Counted from the first letter of the stretch, positions 35,722 to 46,294 are shown. The stretch: DNA of 64,000 nucleotides from Bradyrhizobium sp. SK17 (GCF_002831585.1 NZ_CP025113.1:1674001-1738000); one strand, 5' to 3'. Numbers and translations are program-made. The notes: generated from the sequence alone by a model not told the origin.

Positions 35722-36531
35722 ATGAAGATCAATGTCGGATTCGAAATGCTCTACGATTTTCCGCAGCCGACCCCGATGATCATGGTGTTGGGCACTCACT
35801 TTTCTCGCGCGTCAGATGTCATCGTCCCGGATTCCCTGACAACCGAGCCTTCGGTGCCGATTACGCCGTACCGTGACCTGTTCGGAAATTGGTGCAGCCG
35901 GATCGTTGCGCCTGCCGGGCGAATACGTCTAGCAGCCGACGGTTGCGTGCGCGACAGCGGGCTGCCCGACCCGGTGTCTCCATCGGCTGGACAACACGCA
36001 GTAGAGGACCTGCCTGCTGATACCTTGGTCTATTTGCTCGGAAGCCGCTATTGCGAGACAGACCGGCTCACCGACATTGCCTGGAACTTGTTTCAAGACA
36101 CGCCGCCAGGTTGGGCGAGAGTGCACGCAATCTGTGAATTCGTGCATCGTCATATCAGCTTTGGATACGAACATGCGAAATCCACCAAGACGGCATTCGA
36201 GGCATATCGAGAGGGTAAAGGCGTGTGCCGCGACTACGCGCATTTGGCCATCGCGTTCTGCCGCTGCATGAATATCCCGGCGCGTTACTGCACCGGCTAT
36301 CTGGGCGACATGGGCACTCCAAAACCCTGGGCCGCAGGCGATTTCGCCGGCTGGTTTGAAGCTTATCTCGGGGGCAGGTGGCACACCTTTGATCCCCGCA
36401 ATTTCGTGCCGCGGATCGGCCGCGTCTTGATTGCGCAGGGGCGTGACGCCGCCGATGTTCCGATCACCCAAACATTCGGGCCGAACTCCCTGATCAGCTT
36501 CAGAGTGTGGACGGACGAGGTCGCCGGGTAA
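35722..36531 (+). CDS. Transglutaminase-like cysteine protease-fold protein
   Basis: This 269-residue protein has the N-terminal beta domain typical of bacterial transglutaminase-like proteins (about 1-110) and then the core. The catalytic triad is visible: Cys in GKGVCRDYAHLAIAF, His in GGRWHTFDPRN, and the following Asp in the same motif. SFGYEHAKSTKTAFEAYREG leads into the Cys. Such proteins often lie near peptide or circularly permuted ATP-grasp genes, but none is adjacent. The start at ATG 35722 follows AAAGGAGCGCATTTCG. Confidence 0.92.
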   Translation: MKINVGFEMLYDFPQPTPMIMVLGTHFSRASDVIVPDSLTTEPSVPITPYRDLFGNWCSRIVAPAGRIRLAADGCVRDSGLPDPVSPSAGQHAVEDLPADTLVYLLGSRYCETDRLTDIAWNLFQDTPPGWARVHAICEFVHRHISFGYEHAKSTKTAFEAYREGKGVCRDYAHLAIAFCRCMNIPARYCTGYLGDMGTPKPWAAGDFAGWFEAYLGGRWHTFDPRNFVPRIGRVLIAQGRDAADVPITQTFGPNSLISFRVWTDEVAG

Positions 36532-36930
36532 CCGACAGCCCGACCTTGAGCAGATAGTCGATATCGCCCCGGCCACATCGCTGCGCAGGCGCCCGGGATC
36601 GCAATGGAGCTCAGGTTTGCGCGAGCGCGGAGAGGTAAGTTCGGGCAGCGACTTAGCACGACTGCGTTCTTCCTGATAGCGTGAACGCCCAATTCGAGGC
36701 GCGTATGTCCTCGCTCAAGCTCGATACCCGGATGCAGTCACCTCCGCTCGGACCCTTCCTTGGGCTGGGCCAGGCGGCCCCCGACGCGCTCACTTGGCCG
36801 TCTACGCCTGCGACATCGACTTGCCTCATCATCCGGGTCAACCGATGCGCCGTCGAACTCCTGGGCCGCTCCCAGGGCTGCTCGATCCGCGTCGGTACCC
36901 ACTCGCATTGGATGCACGTAGCGAAGAAAT
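36532..36930. other. About 400 bp of apparently degraded sequence
   Basis: No intact gene is recognisable. It precedes an RsbQ fragment and may contain further decayed coding sequence. Short open frames on both strands lack motifs. Confidence 0.5.
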
Positions 36931-36962
36931 GCTGACGCAAAGTCGCTCAAAAAGGGATGCTG

Positions 36963-37191
36963 ATGCCGGGAGTCGTAGAACGAAATAATGTGCACATCCG
37001 CGGCAGCGGCGAAAAAAGCGATGATGTTTGCCCATGGCTTCGGCCGCGACCAGAATATGTGGCGGTTCGTGGCACCTGCTCTTGAGAGCAACTTCCGCAC
37101 GATCCTGTTTGACCAGGTCGGAGCAGGCGGCTCGGACCTCAGCGCCTACGACAGAAACAAGTATTCGAGCCTGTCGGGCTATACGTCCTGA
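36963..37191 (+). pseudogene. RsbQ-like alpha/beta hydrolase, N-terminal fragment
   Basis: The start encodes MPGVVERNNVHIRGSGEK. An A6 run at 37012-37017 shifts the frame, and the shifted frame continues AMMFAHGFGRDQNMWRFVAP then ILFDQVGAGGSDLSAYDRNK. This is the N-terminal third of an RsbQ-type hydrolase (oxyanion HGFG). It stops near 37170, before the nucleophile elbow, where sequence of the next gene begins. Both frameshift and deletion have inactivated it. Confidence 0.82.
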
Positions 37192-37193
37192 CC

Positions 37194-38130
37194 GTGGCCG
37201 GACGCATCTACTACGAAACTCATATCGCTCCGCTGTTGCGAATCCAGGGCACTTTCGAGGAGTTCGCCATCGACGTTCTCAGGGCGGACGGACAGCCGCT
37301 GCAGATGATCGCCAACGCGGCCGAGCGACGCGATGCCGAAGGCAAGCCGCTCGCCATCCGCCTGGCGCTCATCAGAGCGACCGACCGACGCCGTTACGAA
37401 AAGGAGCTACTCGGAGCCCGAGAGCTCGCAAAGGTAGCGGAAAGCGTTGCGGAAGAGAACTCCGGCGCGAGCATGAAAGTTCTGAGCTGCGCGAACAATT
37501 CATCGCGGTGCTCGGTCACGATCTCCGCAACCCCCTCGCCTCGATCAGCGCAGGCGCGCGCATTCTCGACCGTTCGGTACAAACCGACAAAGAGCATCAG
37601 GTGATCGCAATGATGCAGACGACGGTCATGCGAATGGCCGGGTTGATTGACAACGTACTCGATCTCGCCCGCGGCCGGTTGGGCGGGGGCATTGGGCTGG
37701 ATCGCGATGCGGCAAAGCCCTTGGAGCCGGTTCTCATGGGCACCGTCGACGAACTAAGGCTCGCTTCACCGGGCCGCGTCATCGAGGCCGAATTCAAAAT
37801 CGGCCGAACGGTGAACTGCGATCGCTCCCGGATCGGACAGCTGCTCTCAAATCTCCTCGGGAACGCTCTGACTCATGGAGCTTCCAACAGATAAGACGAG
37901 TTCGAACTCGGGTTGCGAATTCGGGCGAGCCAATCCCGGAAAAGGCCATGGGCAAGCTGTTCGAGCCCTTTTTTCGCGGGAATGCTCACGCCAGCAGGCG
38001 AGGACTCGGACTGGGCCTTTACATCGCCTCCCAGATCGCAACGGCTCATGGAGGTGAATTGACCGTTAGCTCGACCGAAGAAGAGACAAGGTTTACGTTC
38101 AGGATGCCTCTCCGTCCCGCGACGAGCTGA
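37194..38130 (+). pseudogene. PAS-type sensor histidine kinase, frameshifted remnant
   Basis: Three frames are needed to read it. The first holds the end of a PAS-like domain (AGRIYYETHIAPLLRIQGTF). A second has the H-box LREQFIAVLGHDLRNPLASI and N-box LLSNLLGNALTHG. A third has ANSGEPIPEKAMGKLFEPFF and GLGLGLYIASQIATAHGGEL, the G1, F and G2 boxes. Frameshifts lie near 37475 and 37890. In relatives RsbQ is followed by a PAS signalling partner, so the deletion near 37180 joined what were neighbouring genes. Confidence 0.8.
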
Positions 38131-38245
38131 TTCAGCCATTCACGCGTTGGGCAAGACCACGACCTGCTGGCTGGGCCGTCCCCACAAGCGGGATGTTTCG
38201 GTCAATGCCCGCCGGCGATTTGGCAAGCATGCTGACGGTCCCGGA

Positions 38246-38452
38246 TCACGGAATTGACACCTGGCATCTCGAACACTGGAAATTGCCGGTCGCTGGGTCA
38301 ATGCAGATAAAGCCCTTTGGCACATGATCGGCGCGGGTAGCGGTGTCGCCTCTCCTGAAGTCATAGCCATTCGCCTGTGAGAGCCGAGCTACGTCGATCC
38401 TTCTGCATCTCGGGCACTGAAGGTCTATCGTCCATTCATCGCGCCCGGTCAC
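38246..38452 (-). CDS. Small zinc-ribbon protein (68 aa)
   Basis: GTG starts MTGRDEWTIDLQCPRCRRID; a second pair FQCSRCQVSIP lies near the C-terminus. Two CxxC pairs about 45 residues apart, with VPKGFICIDPATG between, form a likely zinc ribbon. I recall related short Bradyrhizobium proteins with CPxC...HVPKGF...CxRC. Its GTG shares its first base with the upstream stop TAG, so it is coupled. Confidence 0.7.
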   Translation of the reverse strand: MTGRDEWTIDLQCPRCRRIDVARLSQANGYDFRRGDTATRADHVPKGFICIDPATGNFQCSRCQVSIP

Positions 38453-38628
38453 TATGGCGTAGCCGGTTTGCCGGGCCAGTACCTCGATTTGGTCGAAATC
38501 CAGTCTTTGGCGTCTTTGTCGGTTGCGAAATCCCCGACATGAGAGTCCGGCCCATACCCGGTCGTTACCGAAACGAACCAGCGGCCGCTCGTCATGACCT
38601 TGGCTTCAAATCGAGGAAATATGTCCAT
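38452..38628 (-). CDS. Small protein (58 aa)
   Basis: MDIFPRFEAKVMTSGRWFVS begins a short beta-rich sequence ending AKDWISTKSRYWPGKPATP. The pattern W.V.......G....F.T...A..WI resembles other small rhizobial hypotheticals in this window (27206-27391). It is upstream of and coupled to the zinc-ribbon gene. Confidence 0.6.
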   Translation of the reverse strand: MDIFPRFEAKVMTSGRWFVSVTTGYGPDSHVGDFATDKDAKDWISTKSRYWPGKPATP

Positions 38629-38710
38629 CGGCACAATATGCGCTCCAGCTCGGCCAATAGCTACTTCCAACTTGGCCTGAAAAGACTGAATCAACCAACG
38701 GACAAGAGGA

Positions 38711-38899
38711 TCAACGCGGCGGCGCGACAGATAGCATCGCAAATAGAGCATGATCGCCGTCGATTTGCGCCGTTTCCCGGCTTGTCGCATAACCGTGAGC
38801 AACCTCGAGGCTCGCTTCGGAAACGTGCCATTTCCAAAGCGTCGGCTCCAGAGGTGTGAGAGTGACCTCTAGCAAGCGGGGGGTGAAATAGCTCTTCAT
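38711..38899 (-). CDS. Small protein (62 aa)
   Basis: MKSYFTPRLLEVTLTPLEPT, then LWKWHVSEASLEVAHGYATS and RETAQIDGDHALFAMLS. The pattern W.W.V.......GY.TSRETAQ..GD.ALF is familiar from short Bradyrhizobium proteins and distantly resembles the 90-residue protein at 23674-23946. The function is unknown. Confidence 0.62.
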   Translation of the reverse strand: MKSYFTPRLLEVTLTPLEPTLWKWHVSEASLEVAHGYATSRETAQIDGDHALFAMLSVAPPR

Positions 38900-39142
38900 T
38901 CGGCGATTATGCGCTGCAAATCGACGGATTACCAGACTCCAGTTTGCCACGATCAAATCATCGCCTCTCGGGCAATGACGCGTGCGTTGCCGTCAATCCC
39001 CTGCGGCACACAAGCGGCCGGGGCCGGTATCGCTCATCCCGTCGCTGTTCACCGATCTCGCTTTGAAGCGCGTGAAGATTTCTCCGGCGTTGTCCTGGAG
39101 TATGTGGGGCGATGTCTGCTCCTAGGCCGCAATGCTCAGGCG

Positions 39143-39859
39143 CTATTCAGGGCTCGTGTAGTCCTCAAGACTGTCAAACCCGCCGAGCTGGACGATCTTT
39201 TCGAAGTCGCCGAGCGTGACGACCTGTCGCTTTATATCGAGGATGCCTTGAGTTCGGAACGCTTGGAGGATGCGGTTAATATGCACGACGCTCAATCCTA
39301 ACGCGTCGGCCAGCTTAGATTGAGTAATTGGAAATTTGAATTGATCGTTGGCCACCAAGCCCATTACTCCAAGTCGCTGGCGCAATTCCGCAACTAGATA
39401 GGCCAAACGCCCCGAAGCCGATCGTGTTCCCAGATTGACGATCCATTGCCGGAACAACGCGGCGTCAATAAGCGACTCGCGCCAGAGCGCCCTTGCCAAA
39501 ACCGGATGCGCATCAAGGATGCGTTCGAGCGCATCGTGATCGATGAAGCCAAGCTCCACTTTCGAGAGGGTCATCAGATCATGGTCCATCCGCTTCAGTG
39601 GCAGGCCGTGAAGGTCGGGCATATCACCCGCAATGTGGAACGATAGGATCTGCCGTTTGCCCTCTTCCGAAACTTTGGATCGATACGCAAAGCCGCTCAA
39701 GATCACGCAGCATCGAGTGCTAAGGTCCCCCTCGCGAAAGATGGGCGAATCTTCCGGAAAATTCCTGGCCGGGGCGACGATGGACCGGAGCGCTTCGACA
39801 TCTTCGTTGGATAAATCAGAGTGCTGCCGCAACTTGCGAATCATCATTTCGATGGGCAT
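39143..39859 (-). CDS. Crp/Fnr-family transcription regulator
   Basis: This 238-residue regulator has an N-terminal cyclic-nucleotide-type beta roll (SPIFREGDLSTRCCVILSGF and HIAGDMPDLHGLPL). A long dimer helix follows, then a winged helix with ITQSKLADALGLSVVHINRI as recognition region. The Fnr four-cysteine cluster is absent, so it is not an iron-sulphur oxygen sensor. Its target is unknown. Confidence 0.92.
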   Translation of the reverse strand: MPIEMMIRKLRQHSDLSNEDVEALRSIVAPARNFPEDSPIFREGDLSTRCCVILSGFAYRSKVSEEGKRQILSFHIAGDMPDLHGLPLKRMDHDLMTLSKVELGFIDHDALERILDAHPVLARALWRESLIDAALFRQWIVNLGTRSASGRLAYLVAELRQRLGVMGLVANDQFKFPITQSKLADALGLSVVHINRILQAFRTQGILDIKRQVVTLGDFEKIVQLGGFDSLEDYTSPE

Positions 39860-40465
39860 CTGAGGTTCCTTTCCCAACCTTTCAAAGCAGCTGTCCGGTC
39901 CGGCCCGCGAACATACGCTGGAACGGACGCAGATATGAGAAATTATCCAGATCTTCGCCCGCGCCGAAGCGGCTGTGCACGGTCTCGCCGTTGAAGATGA
40001 CCGACGCCTCCACGTGTCGGCGACTGTGCAGGGGCTTTGATGCCGGAATGATCGCCGACAAAGCAGCTCTCGTCTACCGGTTCGTCGCGGTTTTCGAGTG
40101 GGTCGGCTCACACTCTTTCCGCCACCACGCAGCTTCTCCTCCGTATCAGAAGCCATAGCGCGCCGCTCGCGCGCAGAGCGAGAAATCGCCTCTACGATCC
40201 GGCTCAAACTTTGAACGGTAGCCTTCGGTGCGCGTTGCTTCTCCGCATGCCGAGCGCGCGGGAAGGTGTCGCTTCGCAGCGGTCCGGTGCGCCTCCCGGT
40301 TGGCGGCCAAGCCGACGATCCGCTAGTACTGACCGAGCGCGCGATCAGGGTCTCCGTGGTCATTGCCTTTGCTGATTCAAATTAGGGCAGATTGCTTACG
40401 TGCTCGTGCCACTGTTGAGAAAGCTCAAGTGCGGCTCGCATATCTCTCTGTAAGAAAAGGAAACT
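39860..40465. other. About 600 bp of probable decayed coding sequence
   Basis: On the reverse strand, a short stretch near 39890-40030 reads FNGETVHSRFGAGEDLDNFS and YLRPFQRMF, which has protein-like composition but no assignable family and no upstream continuation. The rest has no recognisable gene. It lies directly left of a tRNA-Arg fragment and integrase stub. Confidence 0.45.
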
Positions 40466-40513
40466 TGGCGTACCCGACACGATTCGAACGTGTGACCTTT
40501 GCCTTCGGAGCAA
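40466..40513 (-). pseudogene. tRNA-Arg 3' fragment (possible att remnant)
   Basis: The reverse strand contains the 3' part of a tRNA: anticodon-arm-like CTCCGAAGG, a perfect T-arm ACACG-TTCGAAT-CGTGT, and CGGGTACGCCA with encoded CCA. It closely resembles tRNA-Arg(CCG) of alphaproteobacteria. The 5' half is missing. Such 3' fragments are left at the far end of elements integrated into tRNA genes. Confidence 0.75.
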
Positions 40514-40691
40514 GATAACGTGCCCATCCGAAAAATGCGATTAGGGCACGCTATTCTACGATATCCGGCTGATGCAACTGGATATTTTCAACAACACAAG
40601 CGACGTTCCTATCCGAAAACCCGCACTGATTTTCCCCTGCCTGCTTACGTGCTGCTTACGCGGGAGGTCGCGCCCGGAGTGAAGGAACGTC

Positions 40692-40757
40692 ATGGTCAAG
40701 ATTACGAAGAGGGTTGTCGAGGCAGCCGAAGCACAGGAAAAAGACTACCTGATCTGA
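40692..40757 (+). pseudogene. Tyrosine-integrase N-terminal stub (21 codons)
   Basis: ATG 40692 begins MVKITKRVVEAAEAQEKDYL and is stopped one codon later. This matches the first residues of P4-type site-specific integrases (M.KIT.R.V...........W...L.GFG). A ribosome-binding site (GAAGGAACGTC) is present, but no integrase catalytic sequence follows. It lies about 180 bp from the tRNA-Arg fragment. Confidence 0.65.
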
Positions 40758-41103
40758 TTGCACCCTGACGCGCCAACGGATTTGCTGGGCAGGCGGATCG
40801 GAGGCCTGGAGTGGGCGAAAAGGCCACATTTCGAAATCGCTAAACGTTCCGAGTGCAGCGGTCCGGCCTCACCGTGACCTCCGATACCGAGCAAGCTCTC
40901 GATAGAGCGCCTCCGGCACGAGGAGGCAACCAACCTCTGTTCGTCGCGCAGGCATTCAGGAACGCTCTGAAGTGGTGCTTGCCATGCGCTTACACCCTTG
41001 GCGTTTAGTAGGTTTCCCTCCTTGGCAGTGCCCCGAATCAAGATATCTTCGACAATTGCAGCAGGCTGACGACGGCGTCCAACATAGGTGGTGCCCAATA
41101 GCT
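40758..41103. other. 346-bp region with no recognised gene
   Basis: This region follows the integrase stub. I see no continuation of the integrase in any frame and no other gene; it looks like the far side of a deletion. Confidence 0.5.
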
Positions 41104-41484
41104 ATGGCGAGATCTGCGAAGCTGTTAGCGATCAAGCGAGGAAAGGTACTCTTGGTACGGCGCAAACGCGACCGACTGTGGATGTTCCCGGGCGGACGAA
41201 AGCGCGCACGCGAGAGCGATAAGGACTGCCTGCGTAGGGAGATCAGCGAAGAGCTTCCTAAGCTCAAACTCGGAAAACTTGCGCTCTGGAAAGAGATCAA
41301 GGCCAAGAATCGCTTCTCCGGAAGGAAGATGAGCGACGCAATCTTCATCGCGAAGAAGGCGTCTGGCAATCTGACGATTGGCGACAAGAAAGAGATCGAT
41401 AGAGCTGCATGGCGCAAACCTCGCGGGTTGCAGCTTACGCCCACGTCGCGTTACATCAGAGACGAAATCTTTTCCAAGCGCTAG
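41104..41484 (+). CDS. NUDIX hydrolase
   Basis: This 126-residue protein has the Nudix box GGRKRARESDKDCLRREISE followed by EL: the Gly, first Glu and RExxEEL core are all present. The protein begins MARSAKLLAIKRGKVLLVRR, a standard Nudix fold start. Substrate is not predictable. ATG 41104 was chosen over upstream in-frame ATGs because the fold begins there. Confidence 0.88.
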   Translation: MARSAKLLAIKRGKVLLVRRKRDRLWMFPGGRKRARESDKDCLRREISEELPKLKLGKLALWKEIKAKNRFSGRKMSDAIFIAKKASGNLTIGDKKEIDRAAWRKPRGLQLTPTSRYIRDEIFSKR

Positions 41485-41573
41485 CGGTAGCACTTATCGT
41501 CGTCTGGACGGCATGCTCAACCGCGCTCCAAACGAGGAGCCAACGTCGTCACCTAGCGCGCAAGTTCGAGTGG

Positions 41574-43262
41574 CTAACCCGCCGAGGCGGCATCTTTGCC
41601 ATCAGGTGAGCTTTCGTCCGGCTCGACCACGCGGAGACGACTCGGCTGAAGAGCACCTGCGCGCTCCAGCACCGGATAGGCGACAGAGCATATATGCGAG
41701 TGGATGCGTTTCAGGTCACGCAGCACGTCGAGATGTAACGAGCTCGATTCGATACTTTCGGGGCGACGCTCGCGCAGTCGTTCCAAGTGGCTCTCGGCAG
41801 CGGCCAGCTCCGCCGTGCGCAACGTCGCCTTCTCCGCGATCAGCTGCCGGGCGATCTTCACGTCGCCGGACATGAAAACGCTGAAGGCGAGCTTGAGATT
41901 ACTCATGACCTCCTGGTGAAACGTCTCCAGTTCTGAAACGCCTTGTTTGGAGAAGGCAAGCTTCCGCTTGATTTTCTTCTGGGCGAGTTCCATCAGATTC
42001 TTGTCGATGATGTCGCCGATGTGTTCCAGGTTGATGGAGAACGCGATGATCTCCATCGCACGGTGACCGTCCCGCTCATCCAGGCTCTCTCGTGTGAGCC
42101 GGGTTACATACAGCTTCACCGCCTCATCGAGCTTGTCGACCGTGTCGTCCATCCGGCTGACTTCAGCGACAAGCCGGCGATCATCGCTCATCAGTGCCGT
42201 CATGGCTTGAAGCAGCATGCTCTCGACGATGTCGCCCAGATGAAGGACCTCACGTTCTGCGCACGCGAGCGCGATCGGCGGCGTGCCGAGGACGGCCTCA
42301 TCGAGATAGAGTGGGCTCGCGGGATTGTTGGGTTTCGCCCGTTCCGGCAGGAACCGGATCAAGAGCGAAGCCAGCCAGCCCAGTGGAAGGATGAAGACGA
42401 TCGCCATTAGCAGGTTAAGTGCGGTGTGGAAGTCCGCCGTCATGCGTGACGCGTTGGGTTCGAACCGGCTGAGGGCGTCAGCAATCGGATGCAGGAACGG
42501 TAATGCGAGCGCGCACCCGACCAGGCGATTGAGGAGGTTGCCAAACGGCAAGCGATAGCTGGCTGGGTTGCTGCTGTCGCTGCCTTCGATGACGGGGTTG
42601 ATGGCGCTTCCGAGATTGGCGCCAAGAGTCAGGGCGAGTGCTGCCACCGGCGTGATAAAGCCAGAGTACGCCAGCGACATGATCAGTAACACGACCGTGA
42701 CACTGGAATGGGCGACCCAGGTCAGTACACTGGCCATCAGGACACAGAGCAGGGGGTCGCCAGTGATCGCGGCAAGAAGCGTTCGAACCGCCGGCGCATC
42801 CTCCGCCGGCGCCAGCGTGTCGAGCAGGATATGGAGCGACAGCAGCATGAGCCCGATCCCGATCGCCACGCGCCCAAGATCGCGCGTACGCGTCTGGCTG
42901 CCACGCTTGAAGGCAATGACGCCGACCAAAAAAAGCAACGGCGCTATCGCAGTCACATTGAAGGAGAGAACCTGAACAATAAGCGTCGTGCCGACGTTCG
43001 CGCCCAGCATGATGGCAAGCGCGGGGACCAGATCGACGGCGCCGCCGGTGACGAATGAGGCGGTCATGAGCCCGGTCGCGGTGCTGCTTTGCAGGAACGC
43101 CGTGACGGCAAGTCCAGCAAGGAAGGCCAAGAAGCGGTTGCGCAGCGCGGTCCCGAGGAGGCGCCGCAGATCAGATCCGAAGGCCCGGACGATACCGCTA
43201 TGGACCATATGCAGGCCCCACAGCAGCAGCGCAACGCCTCCCAGGAGATCGAGGAGCACCAT
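41574..43262 (-). CDS. Na+/phosphate cotransporter family protein (NptA/YjbB-like)
   Basis: This 562-residue protein has a duplicated NaPi-II-type transporter half. QSSTATGLMTASFV and the second HSSVTVVLLIMSLAYSGF carry the QSS-type signature, with GANVGTT and GANLGSA after them. A C-terminal cytoplasmic PhoU-like domain (about 345-540) includes FSINLEHIGDIIDKNLMELA. It may mediate phosphate uptake or export. The start MVLLDLLGGVALLLWGLHMV was chosen as it opens TM1 directly. It stands next to a set of decayed metabolic genes. Confidence 0.93.
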   Translation of the reverse strand: MVLLDLLGGVALLLWGLHMVHSGIVRAFGSDLRRLLGTALRNRFLAFLAGLAVTAFLQSSTATGLMTASFVTGGAVDLVPALAIMLGANVGTTLIVQVLSFNVTAIAPLLFLVGVIAFKRGSQTRTRDLGRVAIGIGLMLLSLHILLDTLAPAEDAPAVRTLLAAITGDPLLCVLMASVLTWVAHSSVTVVLLIMSLAYSGFITPVAALALTLGANLGSAINPVIEGSDSSNPASYRLPFGNLLNRLVGCALALPFLHPIADALSRFEPNASRMTADFHTALNLLMAIVFILPLGWLASLLIRFLPERAKPNNPASPLYLDEAVLGTPPIALACAEREVLHLGDIVESMLLQAMTALMSDDRRLVAEVSRMDDTVDKLDEAVKLYVTRLTRESLDERDGHRAMEIIAFSINLEHIGDIIDKNLMELAQKKIKRKLAFSKQGVSELETFHQEVMSNLKLAFSVFMSGDVKIARQLIAEKATLRTAELAAAESHLERLRERRPESIESSSLHLDVLRDLKRIHSHICSVAYPVLERAGALQPSRLRVVEPDESSPDGKDAASAG

Positions 43263-43484
43263 GCTGCTCAACTTTTCCTCCCTTCGTTCCACAATCCGAG
43301 TATGGGAACGGACCCAGCCTCTTGAACCGGGCATTTGGCAAGATGATATCGCGGCTGACCGCCGAATTGCACGATAAATCCGCAGCTTGGAGCTTGGTCG
43401 CGTCGATTTCGGCGTATCTGAGCTACGTCCGGTTATCCGTGACTTGGGGTTGATCGATCACTCCGGATCTGTTCGCGCACAGGT

Positions 43485-44344
<860 letters not shown>

Positions 44345-44394
44345 GCCTCGTACATCTCAATTGCAGGCTGGCCCTCCGCATTACAGTCCTTGTC

Positions 44395-44760
44395 CTTTGA
44401 CCGGTCTCGCCACGCCGAGCTCATCATGACGGTTCGCAAGTCCGACGCCGCAGTCAGCCTCATCACGGACGGTGACGTCGCTGGCGTCATCCATACGGCC
44501 GACCCCGACAATACGGGTATCGACATCTACATGGGCATCGGCGGAGCGCCAGAGGCTGTGCTCGCCCCGGCCTCGCTGCGCTGCAGTCGGGGGCAGATGC
44601 AAGCTCGCCTTGTTCTCGATGAGGTGGATGCCCGGGCACGCGCGGCCGATATGGGTGTCGTGGATCCCGCAAGAAACACCAGATCGAAGACATGGTCAGC
44701 GGCGACTGCCTGTTTGCGGTATCCGGGTTCTGTTTCCCAAGTGCTGAGAGTGCGCCAACT
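44395..44760 (+). pseudogene. glpX: Class II fructose-1,6-bisphosphatase (GlpX) fragment
   Basis: The frame reads RSRHAELIMTVRKSDAAVSL, then ITDGDVAGVIHTADPDNTGI and DIYMGIGGAPEAVLAPASLR, which is the central GlpX signature. The end is frameshifted (GDCLF appears in another frame). N- and C-termini are missing. It lies 50 bp after the enolase remnant on the same strand. Confidence 0.9.
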
Positions 44761-44799
44761 TATGACGCCAGCGGATGATCAGTCGTTGGCCGAGGCGAG

Positions 44800-45526
44800 G
44801 TCCTGATCAATCTGCAGTCGCTCGAACCAGGACGCCCGCTCACGTAAATCGCCGAGCCGCGCTTGAGCCTCGGAGCGGACGCGCTTCGATTCGCTGCGCA
44901 AGGCGACTCGGCACGCCAACAGCGACAGTTGGAGGTCCGAATTCGTCATGAACGAACGCAGTTGTTCGAAATCCTTTGAGTTGAGCCTAGCTTCTCCGAG
45001 CAAGAGCAGCAGGCTCCGGCACTTCCGAAGTTGGGATTCTGAGGGGGATTCGTAAACTTAAAGCGAGCTATGGCGTTCAGAAGGACCGGGTGTGCCTCAG
45101 GTCCGAACGAGGCTAGCGCTACTTCCGCCGTCTGACGAACTTCATCTTCACTTAGTGCATCGATAAGGACGGATATTGTGCTGGGCTGCCGAAACGTCGC
45201 CAATGCGGCGATGAGCCCATTGAGCGGATGCATCTTGGCGAGTCCGGAAAGGAGTTCAAGCGTGTTGTTATCCTTCCTCCGTGCGATCGCCCGTGCCGCC
45301 GCACTGACCACCACGTCATCCCCCAGCCCTTCGACGGCATCGCCGTTGCGAGGCTTGCGCTTGGCCTTCTCGGCGCCTTCGATGTCCTCGAAGAGTTTCT
45401 GCAGGGGTTATCGGCCAGGAGGCTATTAAAGGCGAACTCCACCACCTGCGAAGAAAATAGGCTGCAACTCGGCACGATCAAGATATCGGGCACGAAACCG
45501 AGCAGGCCGCTCAACTTTGTCACCAA
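44800..45526 (-). pseudogene. HEAT-repeat protein fragment, frameshifted
   Basis: Reverse frames give FEDIEGAEKAKRKPRNGDAV, then DVVVSAAARAIARRKDNNTL and LIDALSEDEVRQTAEVALAS, with paired helices like HEAT repeats. A separate frame continues LNSKDFEQLRSFMTNSDLQL. Frameshifts lie near 45400 and 45010. The first part (VVEFAFNSLLADNP) looks like the end of a membrane-linked domain, as in MFS/ATP-ADP-carrier-HEAT fusions, but that is a guess. Confidence 0.65.
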
Positions 45527-45698
45527 TATGGTCTATTCTGAAAGCGTATATCCGCGCGGCGGTGGAGTTCGCTTGGAACGCCCGATGGGTCAATGACTCC
45601 TGCAAGGTCAAACCTTGGTGGGAGATCCAAATGGCTGGGTACGAGAGGCGCGGCGGAGCGTTCTGCAGAAAACAACACGGAACTATCCGGGTGAAGCA

Positions 45699-45959
45699 AT
45701 GAGCACCGCTTCGCAACACAGCCGCGTCGCCCTCCGGCTTATTGTTTTGATCGGCATATTGAGCTTCTTTGCCGACTTCACCTACGAAGGTTCTCGAAGT
45801 ATCGTCGGTCCTTACCTGGCGAGCCTTCAGGCAAGCGGAACGATCGTCGGCATCGTCAGTGGCCTAGGCGAACTGCTTGTCTATTGCCTCCGGCTATTTT
45901 CGGGGCGCATTGCCACAGGCGATGCCCCGGCCGAGATTCAGAAGCCGCAGTCTCTGTAG
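45699..45959 (+). pseudogene. MFS transporter N-terminal fragment
   Basis: MSTASQHSRVALRLIVLIGI, then LSFFADFTYEGSRSIVGPYL and ASGTIVGIVSGLGELLVYCL give about two transmembrane helices of an MFS protein. The frame ends after 86 codons in unrelated sequence overlapping the next, convergent gene. The remaining ten helices are absent. Confidence 0.82.
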
Positions 45960-46294
45960 TCTTTTCTGGCGAACCGGAAATGCGAGCCGACGGCGATAAA
46001 GTCAATATCCAGACATTGATTTCCTCGGCGATATTCGCCCAAACCGTCGCATCGAAGATATTCGAGATTTATCCGCCAGCGCTTCTCCTGCGGCGAGTAA
46101 GTTGCAAAATCATTCTGAGCGCTGGCAGGCCCCTTGCAGATGGCAGCGATGTATTGTCGGATTTCGGCGGGCAGATCGTCGATATGATGAGGATTCCAGG
46201 GATCATTCTTGGTGACGGCGCTGCCCTTGGCACCGGCCGTCGCCACACTGCAAAGCAGAAAGAAAAGAGCCAACAACGAGGTTCGCATGGTCAT
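45938..46294 (-). CDS. Secreted protein of unknown function (118 aa)
   Basis: A signal peptide (MRTSLLALFFLLCSVATAGA, from the second Met) precedes a mature part of about 95 residues with three cysteines: YIAAICKGP, EYLRCDGLG and NQCLDIDFI, plus a final DCGF. No family is recognised. It is likely periplasmic and disulphide-bonded. Confidence 0.75.
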   Translation of the reverse strand: MTMRTSLLALFFLLCSVATAGAKGSAVTKNDPWNPHHIDDLPAEIRQYIAAICKGPASAQNDFATYSPQEKRWRINLEYLRCDGLGEYRRGNQCLDIDFIAVGSHFRFARKDYRDCGF

